From Cydia pomonella (lineage: Eukaryota; Arthropoda; Insecta; Lepidoptera; Tortricidae): 64,000 nt of DNA. The notes under the pieces are model-generated. The model had not been told where the DNA came from. It did not search any database and saw nothing but the letters and a program-made list of their open reading frames with translations. The first letter of the stretch is position 1; each line of letters opens with the position of its first letter. The position numbers and the translations under genes were made by a program. The stretch is from NCBI RefSeq assembly GCF_033807575.1, contig NC_084704.1, positions 27,629,968 to 27,693,967 on the forward strand, written 5' to 3'. Shown here piece by piece: positions 9,861-21,670 of this stretch.

Positions 9861-10130
9861 AATCAAAAACACTTTTTAACAAAAAATAAAACCCACTTCA
9901 GAAATTACCAGAAACGCCATACATGTATCTATAACATTTGAAGAGTTCCCTGGATTTCTCCAAGATCCCATCATCAGACCCCGACTTGGTGCCAACGGGA
10001 CCATCTCGAGGTTATACCCGTTCGATTAAAAAAAAATTGAAAAGCGGTTCAAAATTCTCGGAGATACAAAAATAATAATAAACAGTCGAATTGAGAACCT
10101 CCTCCTTTTTTGAAGTCGGTTAAAAATGGC
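9861..10130 (-). repeat. Dispersed repeat ending in ACCGACTTC
   Basis: On the minus strand it begins with TTAACCGACTTCAAAAAAGG and GAGGAGGTTCTCAATTCGAC. It continues with GGTCCCGTTGGCACCAAGTC and a GATGATGGGATC phrase. From general knowledge this sequence type is abundant in lepidopteran genomes; I cannot name its class. No coding content. Confidence 0.55.
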
Positions 10131-10229
10131 CGAGATAGACGCCTTCAAAAATGGGATGATTTTAGAGAGGGTTTTGATTTTAGAGAAAAGTTTTTTCCGA
10201 TAAATGCTTAGTTTAACGTATTCTCTACG

Positions 10230-10464
10230 ATAATAGTACATTACGATACAAGTGCGAAAAATAAGAAATTCGAAACGAGTGGCGATAAATTAAAACACGA
10301 CTGAAGGGAGTGTTTTAAATCGACACGAGTTGCGAATTACCTATTCGCACATGTATGTTACAACGTTTTACAGTACATATGGCCCTTTAAATGTTCGACA
10401 CAGTAACGTAATATGCCAATTTTCGCGCTAGTGCGGTAAAGTAGCACCATATGTACTGTAAAAC
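10230..10464 (+). mobile_element. MITE family with GTTTTACAGTACATATGG termini, copy 1
   Basis: A foldback core of 100 bp has perfect 18-bp inverted ends at 10365-10382 and 10447-10464. On its left about 130 bp more are shared with copy 2 in the reverse sense (15333-15468), including GATACAAGTGCGAAAAATA and GAAACGAGTGGCGATAAATT. The core contains GCGCTAGTGCGGTAAAGTAG. No coding content. Confidence 0.8.
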
Positions 10465-10479
10465 AATAAAGAGTATGTG

Positions 10480-10714
10480 TCATAATGACACTACATCCAT
10501 CGAAAATTTTACAAGTCCTAGAATCCTCCCAACTTTGAGGTCATCCAACACGTCTTTGGGTGAATCAACTTTTTTTGTTTTGTTATCCTGTCCCGTTGTC
10601 CAAGGGACAACAGTGGCACAGTTTGTTTGAAGAGACGTTGTATGCCGTTCTATTAACATGCTTAGTAGGGGGCCCATTATGGACATTGGTTATAACGACC
10701 ACAAAAACGCAAGT
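10480..10714. other. Segment flanking the piggyBac copy; short minus-strand frame of unknown origin
   Basis: A 68-residue minus-strand frame (10480-10686) is open but matches no family I recognise. It lies outside the piggyBac terminal repeat, so it is not part of that transposase. Confidence 0.3.
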
Positions 10715-10718
10715 TTAA

Positions 10719-12281
10719 CCCACTTGTTACTGGACATACCAAACACTTCCGATTCGAATGAATTTTACTTGATGTATTATAAAAAATAAACACTATACGG
10801 GAAAAATATTGGAAAAAATGTATGTTTCATGGAAAACTGGGAAATAGGTGTTCTTTTAAAAGGACGATAGCAACATGTACCACCATGAGCATACAGGACG
10901 CCTCTCTATAACAAATGTTGATTCAAATTAAAACCCAAGTATATTATTAAACAGTTTTTTTTAGAAGTATGAAAATTTTCAAAACAAAACTTAGAGTGCA
11001 AAGTTATGTCACATTTTGGGCATATGAAATTTGCTTTTTAATGGCATTCGATACACCGAAGCTGAGTATTTCTGTAACGTTTTATATGATCTTTCCCTTC
11101 AAAGCGTGAACAATTACGGAACATTAGGGAAGTTCATGTATCCCTCCGTTTTTTTTTATAACTTTCAAGAAAAGCTGTTGCTACATATCTGCAAAAATTC
11201 AGAAAGTCGAATGCGTAGCCATGTCTAGTGCGTGGTAAATCAAGGAGAATTACAATTTTTTACCCCTAATCGTTGTTCTATACAACGCTATATCGGACTG
11301 ACTGACCTGATTGGACCTATCGACGCCGTCCATATTCTCATTATACTTCTTTATTACAGTCGGCTGATCTACTAGTATGTACTTTTTTTGTTGCTATTGT
11401 TACTGCATTAGATGTAACTGTGACAACATGCCACTTGCAAACTACTATATTTGTTTATTTCGGGTTGACTGATATTGGAATGTTCCTCGAGGGGACTTCT
11501 GTAGTGCCTTATTTGTAGGCAAGAGGCATTTTGCCACACAATTTTCACGCACATTTCCAGTGGCTTGAAACCTCGAACTCGTAGTTCATCAATCTTCAAC
11601 CACTAATCTTCTGATTCCACGCGTCTCCGTTTTGAAAGTTGGATTAATGGCACATCCTCGTAATCACTGGAGTCTCTTTCCGATCCAAAACAAACCTCTC
11701 CCTGCTGGGATTGAGATCCGGGTACATTGTTCAAATTCACTTGATTTTCATCCCCAGAGTCTTCATCTGTGATATCAGCATTGCAGTTTTCGGGAGGCAA
11801 AATAATGATAGAATTAAACTAAGAAACAATTATCTCACTTTAACGTTAAAGGTCGTGACCAAGTCGTCTTCCGCGCCCTAAAATGCAATACAAGTGATAG
11901 TAGCACATAACCCTATTGGTCGTTTAAAAGGACGGCTCGTAAAATCGCAATAAAATAAGACTTTTAATAATTTTTTCAATGTAAAATGATTATAACTCGA
12001 TAGTAAACACTTGTTTTCGCTATATTCTTATTTTTATAAAAATATTGATTTAAATTTTATTTAGAAATACATACCTCGAAATTTCCATTGTTAATCACCG
12101 TAATTAAAGACGTATAATAAAATAAAAAACTGTATTTAATACACACAGTCAACTAGGTGTCCACTTACAATACTCGAAACGATTCGACTGAGTATAAACA
12201 AAAGCTTGATAAGTACCCTCATTGTTTGTGAGAATTTTAAATTGTTGACGTCCTTTTAAAAGAACTATAGTAACAAGTGGG
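10719..12281 (-). mobile_element. piggyBac-type DNA transposon, internally deleted copy
   Basis: The ends are CCCACTTGTTACT (10719-10731) and its exact reverse complement at 12269-12281. Each is flanked by TTAA (10715-10718 and 12282-12285). TTAA target duplication and termini starting CCC define the piggyBac superfamily. Subterminal 16-bp copies GTTCTTTTAAAAGGAC occur at 10850-10865 and, inverted, at 12250-12265. At 1563 bp it is shorter than an autonomous element, which is usually near 2.4 kb. Broken transposase pieces lie on the minus strand. Confidence 0.9.
10935..11818 (-). pseudogene. piggyBac transposase relic (N-terminal acidic region joined to C-terminal third)
   Basis: piggyBac transposases cut and paste DNA at TTAA sites with a DDD catalytic core and end in a Cys-rich domain. 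Here the N-terminal piece (about 11818-11603) gives LPPENCNADITDEDSGDENQ and then NNVPGSQ, like the acidic start of PGBD-type proteins. It ends at a stop at about 11603. After a gap with no recognisable core, a second piece on several frames shows KWHVVTVTSNAV (about 11436-11401). Next comes KKYNENMDGVDRSNQ with ALYRTTIRGKK (about 11350-11237), equivalent to the family's YNxxMGGVDxxDQ motif. GYAFDF follows at about 11220. Last is the Cys/His end CPKCDITLHSKFC (about 11020-10985). Most of the DDD core is deleted, and frameshifts and stops separate the pieces, so it cannot encode an active enzyme. Confidence 0.85.
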
Positions 12282-12285
12282 TTAA

Positions 12286-14417
12286 TACATTTAAGTACCA
12301 TAAAATCAGTATTTCAATGAACTTTTGTCCCCTGGACAACTAATCGTAACTATGACAACGAGTGACGCTAAGAAGTTGATTCTCCCCTTTATCAGTCAAA
12401 TAACTTGTTCACTGCTGGCTGTTAGTTGTCTATTATTATTAGAGCGCGAACTAAGGCGCTATTTACTGAATGTTACTGAACTGAATAAAACAATGTGAAA
12501 CTATTTTGTTCCAAAACAATTCAAATAGCTAAATTGCTCTACATTATTCTTAAGTGATTAAAGTAATTTAGATATTGCTTATTATAATAGTTTAATTCAA
12601 ATTTAATGAAAGGTGTTATACACATTTAATGATACTCGTATTATTAAATTAAAAATAAATATTATAGGACACAGATTGACTAAGTCTTACATAGATTATT
12701 ATAGCGACAAAAGAAGTACATTAGAGTTTACCATATAAGAGGAAACATTAGTGATAATTTTTCCATACAAACGTTCCTGACATTTTCCTCTCTGGATTTT
12801 GGCCCTAAATGAATATTTAGAGTAATATATATGAGTTCAATATTACCAGTAAAGTTTACTTTAAAAAGTGCCAAATAAATGCGCCGTAAACAGACGCCTA
12901 GCTAGCATACAAAATCGGCAACAATAAGCGCATAATCGAAACTGTCAGACACAGATATTTTTTTTCTCATTCTGTTCCCAAAATTTCGTTACGATTGGTT
13001 AAGTCGTAGGGGGAGGAAAATGTCGAGAACGAAACCTCGATTTCGGATTTTTTTGCGCAGCAGGGTTTTTCACCTAAGCTGTAGTAAAGTTGTCCTTATC
13101 ACACAAATTTTAGGAGCTGCCCCCGTCAGCGTGACGGAGATATTTCCCTAAAATTATCAAATCTGTAGTATCGCATTTTATAAAAGTTGGCACCACTGTC
13201 CATAATAACTTTTGAGGATTCAGTTTTATTTATTAACTTATAACATTACCTACAGACCCAACGTATCAAAGTCTCAGTTCCTGGAACTTTGTTAATTTAA
13301 CTAGAAGCTTGTCTAACAATTTTAAATTAGATTTGAATAGGTATCTAGCTTACTAAGAGATTCAACTCCCAATAGGATTTGGTGACAGGGAATTAATTTA
13401 CAGTAACTAAATATTTTTAAATAGTAGTTTGTATGACTGCTACATAATGTAGTGTACTTATGGAACACTACTGTACATAATTAGGCATTAAAATACGAGT
13501 GTGGGTTTAAGAAACGAACATAGTGAGTTTCTTAAAATGAACACGTGACTGTGTTTATCTACATACACATTATAAACTTTCTATGATATTATATTCACTA
13601 ACCTCATATTACAGCCAACATTGGGGCATTGTTGCTTTCTTGGCGGAATTTTCGGATATAATGTGGCGCCTCCGAAATATCTTTATTGCTCATTTTCCAC
13701 AGAACAAAACTTAAAATTAAAATTAATTCGAAGATTATATTTGTACATTAAATGGCGGTAAATAAAAACGTTTTTCACGCATGGCACACATCCGTAGTTT
13801 TTTTTTATTTTGAGACAAACCAAAGTCCCCCTATTTCGGTGTCGTTCGATACAAGCTAAAATGCGAGATTTTGGTGTAATAATGAAGCAATGACTACATT
13901 TTCACACATAAGAAATTTGTTATATCAACAGTTTATCTTAATATTGAAAAAAATTAAAAAACAAACATTTTGGACTATGGTTAGTGGTTAGTGTAGGGAA
14001 CATCAGGTGCAACAAAAATTGAAAGGTGCAGAAAATAACCAGCGGCGTGTCGGGTGTGCCCACCTGAAAGGCATTAACGGGCCCAGGTAGATCTGAAGGG
14101 TATTGGATTTATGTGTTCTAAGGTATGTAAAAATATATTAATGACAACAAAAAAAAAAACTGCACATTGTAAATATCTATAATAGTTTGTTCTGTGTTTT
14201 CATTAATCGTAAGGAGGTTGTACTTTAACAATAAGTTGCCAAATTTTTCGTGGGTATTTTTTCATTCCACATCTCTGCCATTGTTATTAGAACGCAACGT
14301 CAAACAAGTTTGTAATAGTAGATTGTTAACCAAAGGTTGAAATGATGCCTATCATCCGAGTTAAACACTCTACTTTTTATTTAGAATACGAAAAAGTAAA
14401 ATACATGTTATTTTTTT
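12286..14417. other. Long spacer, nothing recognised
   Basis: No open frame with a family motif. The part at 12950-13160 (GGAGGAAAATGTCGAGAACG, AGCGTGACGGAGATATTTC) has a base composition unlike its surroundings and may be a dispersed repeat, but no second copy is in the window. Confidence 0.4.
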
Positions 14418-14738
14418 AGGGTTCCGTACCCAAAAGGTCAAACGGGACCCTATTACTGAGACTCCGCTGTCCGTCCGTCCGTCCGTCCGTCCGTTATTAG
14501 CCAGCCCGTTCGTCGTTAGCCAGTTGAAATTTCTACAGATTATGTATTTCTGTTGCCGTTATAACAACAAATACTAAAAACAGAATAAAATAAATATTAT
14601 TTTCTAATCTCGAGGTTCTCATCCAATCAACGAAGTTAAGCAACGTCGGGCGGGGTCAGTACTTGGATGGGTGACCGTTTTTATAGATAATGGTACGGAA
14701 CCTTTCCTGTGCGAGTTCGACTCGCATTTGGGCGTTTA
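14418..14738 (+). repeat. Dispersed repeat, 'GAGTCCGACTCGCA' type, with GTCC microsatellite and embedded 5S rRNA piece
   Basis: Starts with TTAGGGTTCCGTACCCAAAA and GGGACCCTATTACTGAGACT. A (GTCC)n tract follows at about 14468-14493, then CTGTTGCCGTTATAACAACA, and the end is GGTACGGAACC and GAGTTCGACTCGCA. It is the same family as 6450-6632. The interior is replaced or interrupted by a 5S rRNA-like stretch at 14612-14677. Confidence 0.75.
14612..14677 (+). pseudogene. 5S ribosomal RNA fragment
   Basis: CGAAGTTAAGCAACGTCGGG followed by GGTCAGTACTTGGATGGGTG and ACCG is the central part of an animal 5S rRNA (roughly residues 27-93). Both the 5' end and the 3' closing stem are missing. The preserved part includes the internal control region that TFIIIA and RNA polymerase III use. 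Differences from the usual insect sequence are few (for example CATCCAATCA for CGTCCGATCA). It is too short to form the rRNA and sits inside a dispersed repeat, so it is a captured fragment. Confidence 0.88.
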
Positions 14739-14739
14739 T

Positions 14740-15233
14740 TTTTCAAACATTACTAATTAGATTTTAATAGCATTTCTTGAGGGTGCCTTCAATTAACCAT
14801 TTAGGTAAAAGGATTGTTATTTATGGAATGAGCTTTTCATACACCGAAAATATTACTCGACTCATTTTTAACTTTACCTAATATATAATATGTGTATCGT
14901 TTACCTAACTAGGTATTGCAATTTTGTATATAAGTTACGACGTTGTGACGTTGGTTATATATAAGGAAAACAAAATCCGACGATTAATTGCCAATTTCAG
15001 AATTCGACAAATGGATGAAACAAAAACAAAAACATTTTGACTCGTTAAAACAACAATCAGAGCACGCTCTTTATTATCATGTAACCTTGCTATAGGGCTA
15101 TCTCACTCTGTTGGAAATAAGTTCTTTGGAACAAATGGAAAAGTAAAAAGCACTAGTTCGCGAAATCCAACTTTCCGCACGCTAAAGAGCTACCGTAAAG
15201 TAGCACTTTTTGAGCAACTGTATTAAAAATATA
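14740..15233. other. Spacer, nothing recognised
   Basis: No supported gene or repeat. Confidence 0.45.
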
Positions 15234-15468
15234 TTTTACAGTACATATGGGGCTACTTTATAGCACTAGTGCGAGAAGTAGCATATTACGTTACTGTGTG
15301 GAACATTTAAAGGGCCATATGTACTGTAAAACGTTGTACGATACATGTGCGAATAGGTAATTCGCAACTCGTGTCGATTTAAAACACTCCCTTCGGTCGT
15401 GTTTTAATTTATCGCCACTCGTTTCGAATTTCCTATTTTTCGCACTTGTATCGTAATGTACTATTGAA
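15234..15468 (-). mobile_element. MITE family with GTTTTACAGTACATATGG termini, copy 2
   Basis: The foldback core spans 15234-15332, with ends TTTTACAGTACATATGG and CCATATGTACTGTAAAAC. The attached arm 15333-15468 is close to identical to the reverse complement of 10230-10364. High similarity over about 235 bp suggests both copies moved or were copied recently. The 61-residue frame on the minus strand is chance. Confidence 0.8.
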
Positions 15469-15469
15469 A

Positions 15470-16614
15470 TTTTCACGATTTTTACACATTATTAACTAAC
15501 ACAAACGGGACTTAATCGCGTAAATAATTAAACAGATTGATAGATAATCGGAGGTAAATTTAAAAATAATATTATACTAAATATAATAAATATAATAATA
15601 GATTAAGTCCCGTTTCTGTTAGGTAATAAATATATTTTTAATTTTAATTCAATCTTTTCGTTAATATCTACTCTTCCAAAGCAATTGCGTGAAATGAAAA
15701 GTCGGACTGTGAATTCTTCGTCTATAAAATAAGGAACAGCAATGCAATCGGATTGTCCGCGACCCATCCTTTCAGTAAGTCGAGCTCATAGATCCTAACC
15801 CACTGGATAGTGCATATAGAAAGACTCGCGCTCACCATTTAGAGGAACCATATCAACAATTCTTGAGACTGACAATGGACAATATAGAGTTTCTTAATCT
15901 AAAACAAATCACAGACGGAGACCCCATAGCTCAAGAGGATTTTTTTATTTTTTTTATTTGTTGTTACAATTACACATAAGCGGATGAATAGCAGGGGCTT
16001 AGCAATAGGCCTTTTAGCGTTCTTCAGACATAATGGCCAAAAATCAGATTAGGACTACTTAATAAAATAGTGTAATTTAGTCAAGTGACTTACGACGTCA
16101 CACTCTACAAGTAAGTACATGAGATTATATGGTGAGCTGAAACCTTCGTATATGCATCATAATGCGGCATCTATGCGAAGAAATCTATGGTCGTGTTCAG
16201 ATATAGAACGCGAACAAAATTTACATTCTACCGGGTTACGCCGGGTCCACTCGCCGTCTAGCAAACTGCTTCCCGCCAAGTCAACATTTTCATTACTCTT
16301 TAGAAACACAGCTTGGTTTTGGAGGAACTAAGAAGGAATTGAAACTGAATTGTTACTGTAAAAGCGGGAATACTATACAAAACTGAATGATGATATTAAA
16401 ATAAATTAGAAAAAATATTCGTAGCATGCACTCGTAAATAATCAACGTTAGTAAACCTCTTTATTAGTATTTCGCATGTCATTTCGTGGCTTCTGCCTAC
16501 ACGAGGTCCTAGACCCAGAATAAGTTCTGGGGTCACTAGTAGACTTAACAAAGCTTAAAAATCTATTTAAGACGGCAGATGCCATTTAGCACAATCTGAA
16601 TAGAACTAACCTCT
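15470..16614. other. Spacer, nothing recognised
   Basis: No family motif in any frame. The open frame 16119-16331 shows no recognisable domain. Confidence 0.45.
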
Positions 16615-17830
16615 CTTGGACAGTCCTGAAATTTGGTATGTATGTAAATTAAAGGCCCCTTATTCATATCCATACTATTGGACATTTGGGGACCTCGAGT
16701 AAGGTTAATATGTACCATTCTGGAGAAATTCGCGTTTTACTCAAAATCTACGTTATCTAGGAAAATATGGTTAAAGACAATTTAATAAGCTTCCGTTTCG
16801 CCATACACAATATTCACATAAAACTCATAGGTCCTGAGAAAAATAGAAAAAACAATAAGTTTTTGGCAAAAATTTCATTTTTGGTACAAGCTTTTATCGC
16901 TGACTGTACTTTAATTTCCACAGGCAACTAATACTCATCGAGACAATTCTAAAAACCCCAAACACAATTGGGTTGCGTTGTTTTATTACAGATCCTACGG
17001 CTACCTCCTGTCTCCATCATCAGATCAGCTTGTTGGTGCCATAATATTGCATTGTCACTCGACTTACATATGCATGCAAATTTTCAGCTTCATCGGAAAC
17101 CGGGAAGTGGGTCAAATTTAACTTGCAAGATTTGTCCCATACATACTAACAGGGCAAGTTAAATAAAAGCTTCTCGTGGTCCCCAAAGCTCGATTTTTAA
17201 GGAATGTTAAAATGGATCCCAGAGACTGTATGTGTCAAATTTTATCACTGTCACTATTGTTTGAACCCCATTTAAGACCTAAAATCTGGTTTTGCAATCA
17301 CAATATTTAGCCCTAAACATTTTACCCCTATTCATTTGAGTAATTTTGTATTGCATTGCATACGTGTACCAATTATGGATCTACTGATGTCTGTTTTATT
17401 GAAATCCGCTCAATAATTTAGGTGGTAGAAGAAAAAATATGATTTAATATTCTGCGTCTTCTCAAGGCGGCTCTACTGATTTTTCTTTATTAAAACAAGA
17501 GTAAACAGGTTGTGAAGGGCAAGAGGAATCTACCAATATGTCATTTTTAAAACTCCAGCCAGTATCCTAAGCTACAGGGTGTACTGAATCATCAGTACTT
17601 TACTTTCTGGTGAACTTGCAGTCAAGTAAAATGTTGATATTGGGATTTAGATCATGGATATAAGATGTATTTTCTTCGCAAAGACATCTAGGACTTTTGT
17701 GTGTAGAATTTAATAAGCTTTAATGTTGCCTTATACCATATTTTCCTGAATAACGTAAATTTTGAGTAAAACGCGAATTTCTCCAGGATGGTACACATTT
17801 TCCAAGATGGCTATATATAGAGATAGCGTA
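16615..17830. repeat. Repeat block bounded by long imperfect inverted arms
   Basis: The segment about 16708-16800 (TGGAGAAATTCGCGTTTTAC, TCAAAATCTACGTTAT) reappears inverted at about 17700-17797, roughly 80 percent alike over about 90 bp, with nearly 900 bp between. The interior contains ATAATATTGCATTGTCACTC and AATTTTCAGCTTCATCGGAA and ends near CAGGGCAAGTTAAATAAAAG at about 17151-17170. From general knowledge this is a type of sequence common in Lepidoptera. No transposase is present and no target duplication could be fixed. Confidence 0.6.
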
Positions 17831-17839
17831 AAATGCTTT

Positions 17840-19300
17840 AATATCTTTAGAAATATAGTAGTAGCAGCAATCACTTTATTGTAGGTACCCACACAACACA
17901 GGATTACAAAAATAAATTATAATAATGGAAGTACAAAAGCAAACTTAGTCATATAAGTCAAATAAACCAGAATATATATTAAGATAAGCCATTAAATAAT
18001 TGATAATACCTTTTTCAACGGTAACCACAAATCTCTCTTCGTGCTACCTCCTATTACCATAATTTGATTTCTTCTGACTTTGCTCATCAAAACGAAGCCT
18101 TCTGAATAAAAGTATTATGCCGTAAAGTTTTTAACTGGGTTTTTTATCTGATTATTCATATTTTTCATTAAGTATTGTATCTGTTGAAGTGGTTTTCCTG
18201 TGGGAATGTTCCATTCTGATTCAGAATTATCTGATGAGTTAATCATGAGCATTTCTCGTGTTTTCTTTTAAATAATTATCCTGCTCAAAACATCAATTAC
18301 GTTACTTTCAAACTACTGCAACGGGTGTGTTATGTTTAATATAATTATAATTAAACTATCATACACTTGTCATAATGCCAATGGGCATTATTTTCGTATA
18401 TCATTACTTGTTTTCATGTAATTTTTATTGTACGATGATTTTGTTATGTTATGTATTAATGTAAACCGTAATTGATATAATGTCTTTTGTTATATTATTT
18501 TTTATATAATGTACCTAATACGTTATGAAATCAAAATCATTTTTTATACGAGGTCACAGTTTTAACCTAACATACCTAACACATATTTTTGAAAGATTTT
18601 TATTTGTGCAGAGACCTACATATAATTATATAATGTCACTAGTTGATTAGTGAATGTAGAAGAATGTTTTTTTTTTTCGTTATTCAAAATAACGATATAT
18701 TAAACTATGATATATGAAAAGTAATAATAAAACAAATGTAGGCAGTACACCCTGCTGCAACTATTCTCAGTGGCCAAAAGGACTCATCATGACATGATAA
18801 ACTTTGGTTATACTCGTACACATGACTTTGTCAGTTTCTCACCCATCGGACGGCGGCATGTAGTACCTAACGCCTTTATTTATATTTTTTTCATCACCTA
18901 TTACCATCAACTGTAGGTATAATCTTTTATAGTTTCCCACTGGGACACAGAAAAACGGAGCGAGCCAATATTTGTGGTTCAGTTAGTATGCAAACATTGT
19001 GATGGAATATAGGATGTATGTATGAAAGAATGGACAAGCACATGCCACTATCCACTCTCATATATTATTATCATAATCGATGCACGAGAAAACCAATTAA
19101 TTGTCAAAAAACAGGAATTGATGGAATTTGAAATTGAGCGTTTCTCTTTATTGGTGTAGGAGTAAGGTGCCCGTCATGAAAAGGTCTCTAATAGAATTAT
19201 TGATATACATAGATTAAAATAGAACATACGCATTGCACATTTTTGTATACCTCTTTATTTAGATACATCCTGAGTATTATAACCCAGGCTAATTGTATTT
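17840..19300. other. Spacer, nothing recognised except a possible minus-strand LINE or SINE tail near 17865-17900
   Basis: Read on the minus strand, TACAATAAAGTGATTGCTGC with a CTA-type tail resembles a retroelement 3' end, but no body was recognised. The rest is AT-rich without supported features. Confidence 0.35.
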
Positions 19301-19304
19301 TTTA

Positions 19305-19345
19305 ATAATACGTCGGTGGTAAACAAGCATACGGCCCGCCTGATG
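19305..19345 (-). mobile_element. Small LINE 3'-end fragment
   Basis: ATACGTCGGTGGTAAACAAG followed by CATACGGCCCGCCTGATG is the reverse complement of the 3' UTR found at 39684-39832. Only about 40 bp remain. Confidence 0.6.
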
Positions 19346-20316
19346 ATATTTAATTAATATAGGTATGATATTAAATTTCAATTTTTACTCGTCCGTTTCC
19401 CACAGGTTAAAATTAGACATACTTAGTATTTTTTCCCTTTTTTGACATAAAAATAGTAGCCACGTAGTTTCTCTGAAATATAATTACCGAGCCGCAAGTA
19501 AAAGGTTAGTTCGTTCAAATGTTTGCATAAACTCGGAGCCATTAGCAAAGCAAAAGCTTTGTTTCAAGGACGGAACACAATTTGTTTTAGCAACGAGTAG
19601 GCAAATCGGGTCTAAATTACTAGCTGCCGAGATCGTGTCGAATAACCGAGTTTGAGAGTAGCTTTGTTTGCGACAAAACAGAAATAGGATGAAAAATGGA
19701 CTTGAAAACGGGGCTTATTACTATTAGTCAGGTTCTCAAAATTGGTAAAAATCGGGACGTCAGCTCCAGCGAGCTTCGCAAACAACGCCGGGTGAGTAAA
19801 TAGTCATTTTTTGTTTGCCCACACCCCGTCGACAGGAATACGTAATGACGGACTCGGGGCTTTGACGGTTTCTGACATTAAATTATAAATTACATTATCT
19901 GCCCTCGCTGTTGAGTTTTATTTATAAATCAGGCCTTGACAGCTTTTTATTAGTCGGTAGGTAATGTATAAATTGCCAGACATACGTGACATAAAATAAC
20001 TCACAGCAATTACCCTACCCTATGATTTTCTTTCACGGCTATTATTATGTGAATTCGTGACGGTTAATATTGTAACTTCAAGGACAATTTTTCGACAATC
20101 AGCAATACTATTCGCTTAGCACATTTACATACAAACTTCTAAGCATCAGGTGTCACTTTTCTCTGCAGCTGACTGTACCTACATGAATACTATATTAGTT
20201 TATTATATGAAGCTTAATAATCACTATATGGCTGGACATTTCGTGAAACTTTGAATACGGAAGATAATGGGATGTCGGTAATAACTTTTTTCTGCTCTTC
20301 GACTACAATGCTTAAA
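19346..20316. other. Spacer, nothing recognised
   Basis: No supported gene or repeat. Confidence 0.45.
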
Positions 20317-20543
20317 TGTGACATTATCTATGAAAAGGGACCTTATTGTCGATGGCGCTAACGCCACATTGCGTAGCGCGGCGTTGTTTATAATAAAAAA
20401 AAATAAAAATAATAAAATGTTTTTATTTAACCTCACAAAAGAAAATTTTACAAAATAAACTTAAGTTATATAATATGGGAGCTTCGTTGATAATGGCGTA
20501 AGCACCACCGACATTAAGCTCCCTTTTCATAGATAATGTCACA
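20317..20543. mobile_element. MITE with TGTGACATTATCTATGAAAA termini
   Basis: The left end TGTGACATTATCTATGAAAA and the right end (ends 20543) are inverted repeats of about 24 bp. The similarity continues with gaps into GACCTTATTGTCGATGGCGC against GGCGTAAGCACCACCGACAT. The interior is AT-rich and noncoding. The element at 55512-55650 shares the AAAAGGGACCTTAT subterminal block and the GGCGCTTACG motif, so both belong to one group. A target duplication could not be defined with certainty. Confidence 0.8.
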
Positions 20544-21670
20544 AATTAAGATTTCGTCTAGCAAACTATAATTGCGTACTTATCATGTATGGGCTCCCAA
20601 CTCAACTGTATGATTCTTTTCGGTACGCTGTAGTCAACTATAAAAAAAATGATCAATCACGTGCCGCCGCGATTTCATAGAAAAGACTAAACGGGCACAG
20701 GGCGCGGGTTTCGTACTATATTTTTGTCTACTGAGATACTTACCAATTTTCATTAATTATTTAGGTTCTATAGTAAAAAATATATAATTATAGATGACTC
20801 GTAAAAAAAGTATTGTATTCAATAGTGATCTAATCAAGCTTTTTAATCTCGTACCTTACTTAGGCAACTCAGTAAGCTTCGTTGCCTAAACACGGTACTC
20901 GACTGAAAATCTCTCTACTATATCATGATTTTATAAAATGCGTATTACGTACGTAATACGTGTTCGACAAATAACATTTAATAACATTTAACCATTTTTC
21001 AATTATTCCAATTAAAAGCCGCTGTGTACCCGCCGAATTCACCTTTTCAAACAATTGACGTTACACTTTCATTTTATAAGGATATGCTGGAATTACATAC
21101 CTGAAATCAGTTTTTGTTGCTAAAAATCACAACACAAATGCAATATAGCGATTATATTTTTTTCATTGAAATCTTCTAATCGCTCTATTTTAAAATGAAA
21201 GTCTATCTACGTTTGTATGGCGGCGGCTTTGTACTGGCAACTTTAAAAATGTTTGTTACCATTATTGCTACAATACCGTTAGTCACGCTGAAATATCATA
21301 CATATTAACATTGATTTTTATATCTGAAATTAGACGCGGTACAAGCTTTAAGTACAGTCATAAATAAATTTAAAAAGTGTGTTTAAAAAAACTACTTTTT
21401 TAGCGGAAACTTAATTATAAATTATAAAAGCAGTTCCTAAAATAACAATATTTATTGAATATAAATAATAATAAGTAACGCAATTTTGGAAAAGAAACAA
21501 TATTGGACATAACGCGTAATAGCGATTATTTTCTATATTATATTTCCAAATAAATTACAAGTTCAAGTTGATTGTCCAGTGTCGATGTCGCATAATATTG
21601 TCATGAACATGTTGGGGCAACCGTTAAGGCACGATACTTACATAAAGTCTATTATCGAAGGGATAATAGT
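20544..21670. other. Spacer with a 20-bp perfect palindrome at 20941-20960
   Basis: CGTATTACGTACGTAATACG is exactly self-complementary. Otherwise no gene or repeat was recognised. Confidence 0.5.

Noticed and set aside
14612..14677. Functional 5S rRNA gene
   Set aside because: Only the central 66 bp are present, without the 5' end, the 3' stem or a proper terminator context.
16968..17162. 64-residue frame inside the 16.6-17.8 kb repeat as a gene
   Set aside because: It lies in a noncoding dispersed repeat and shows no domain.
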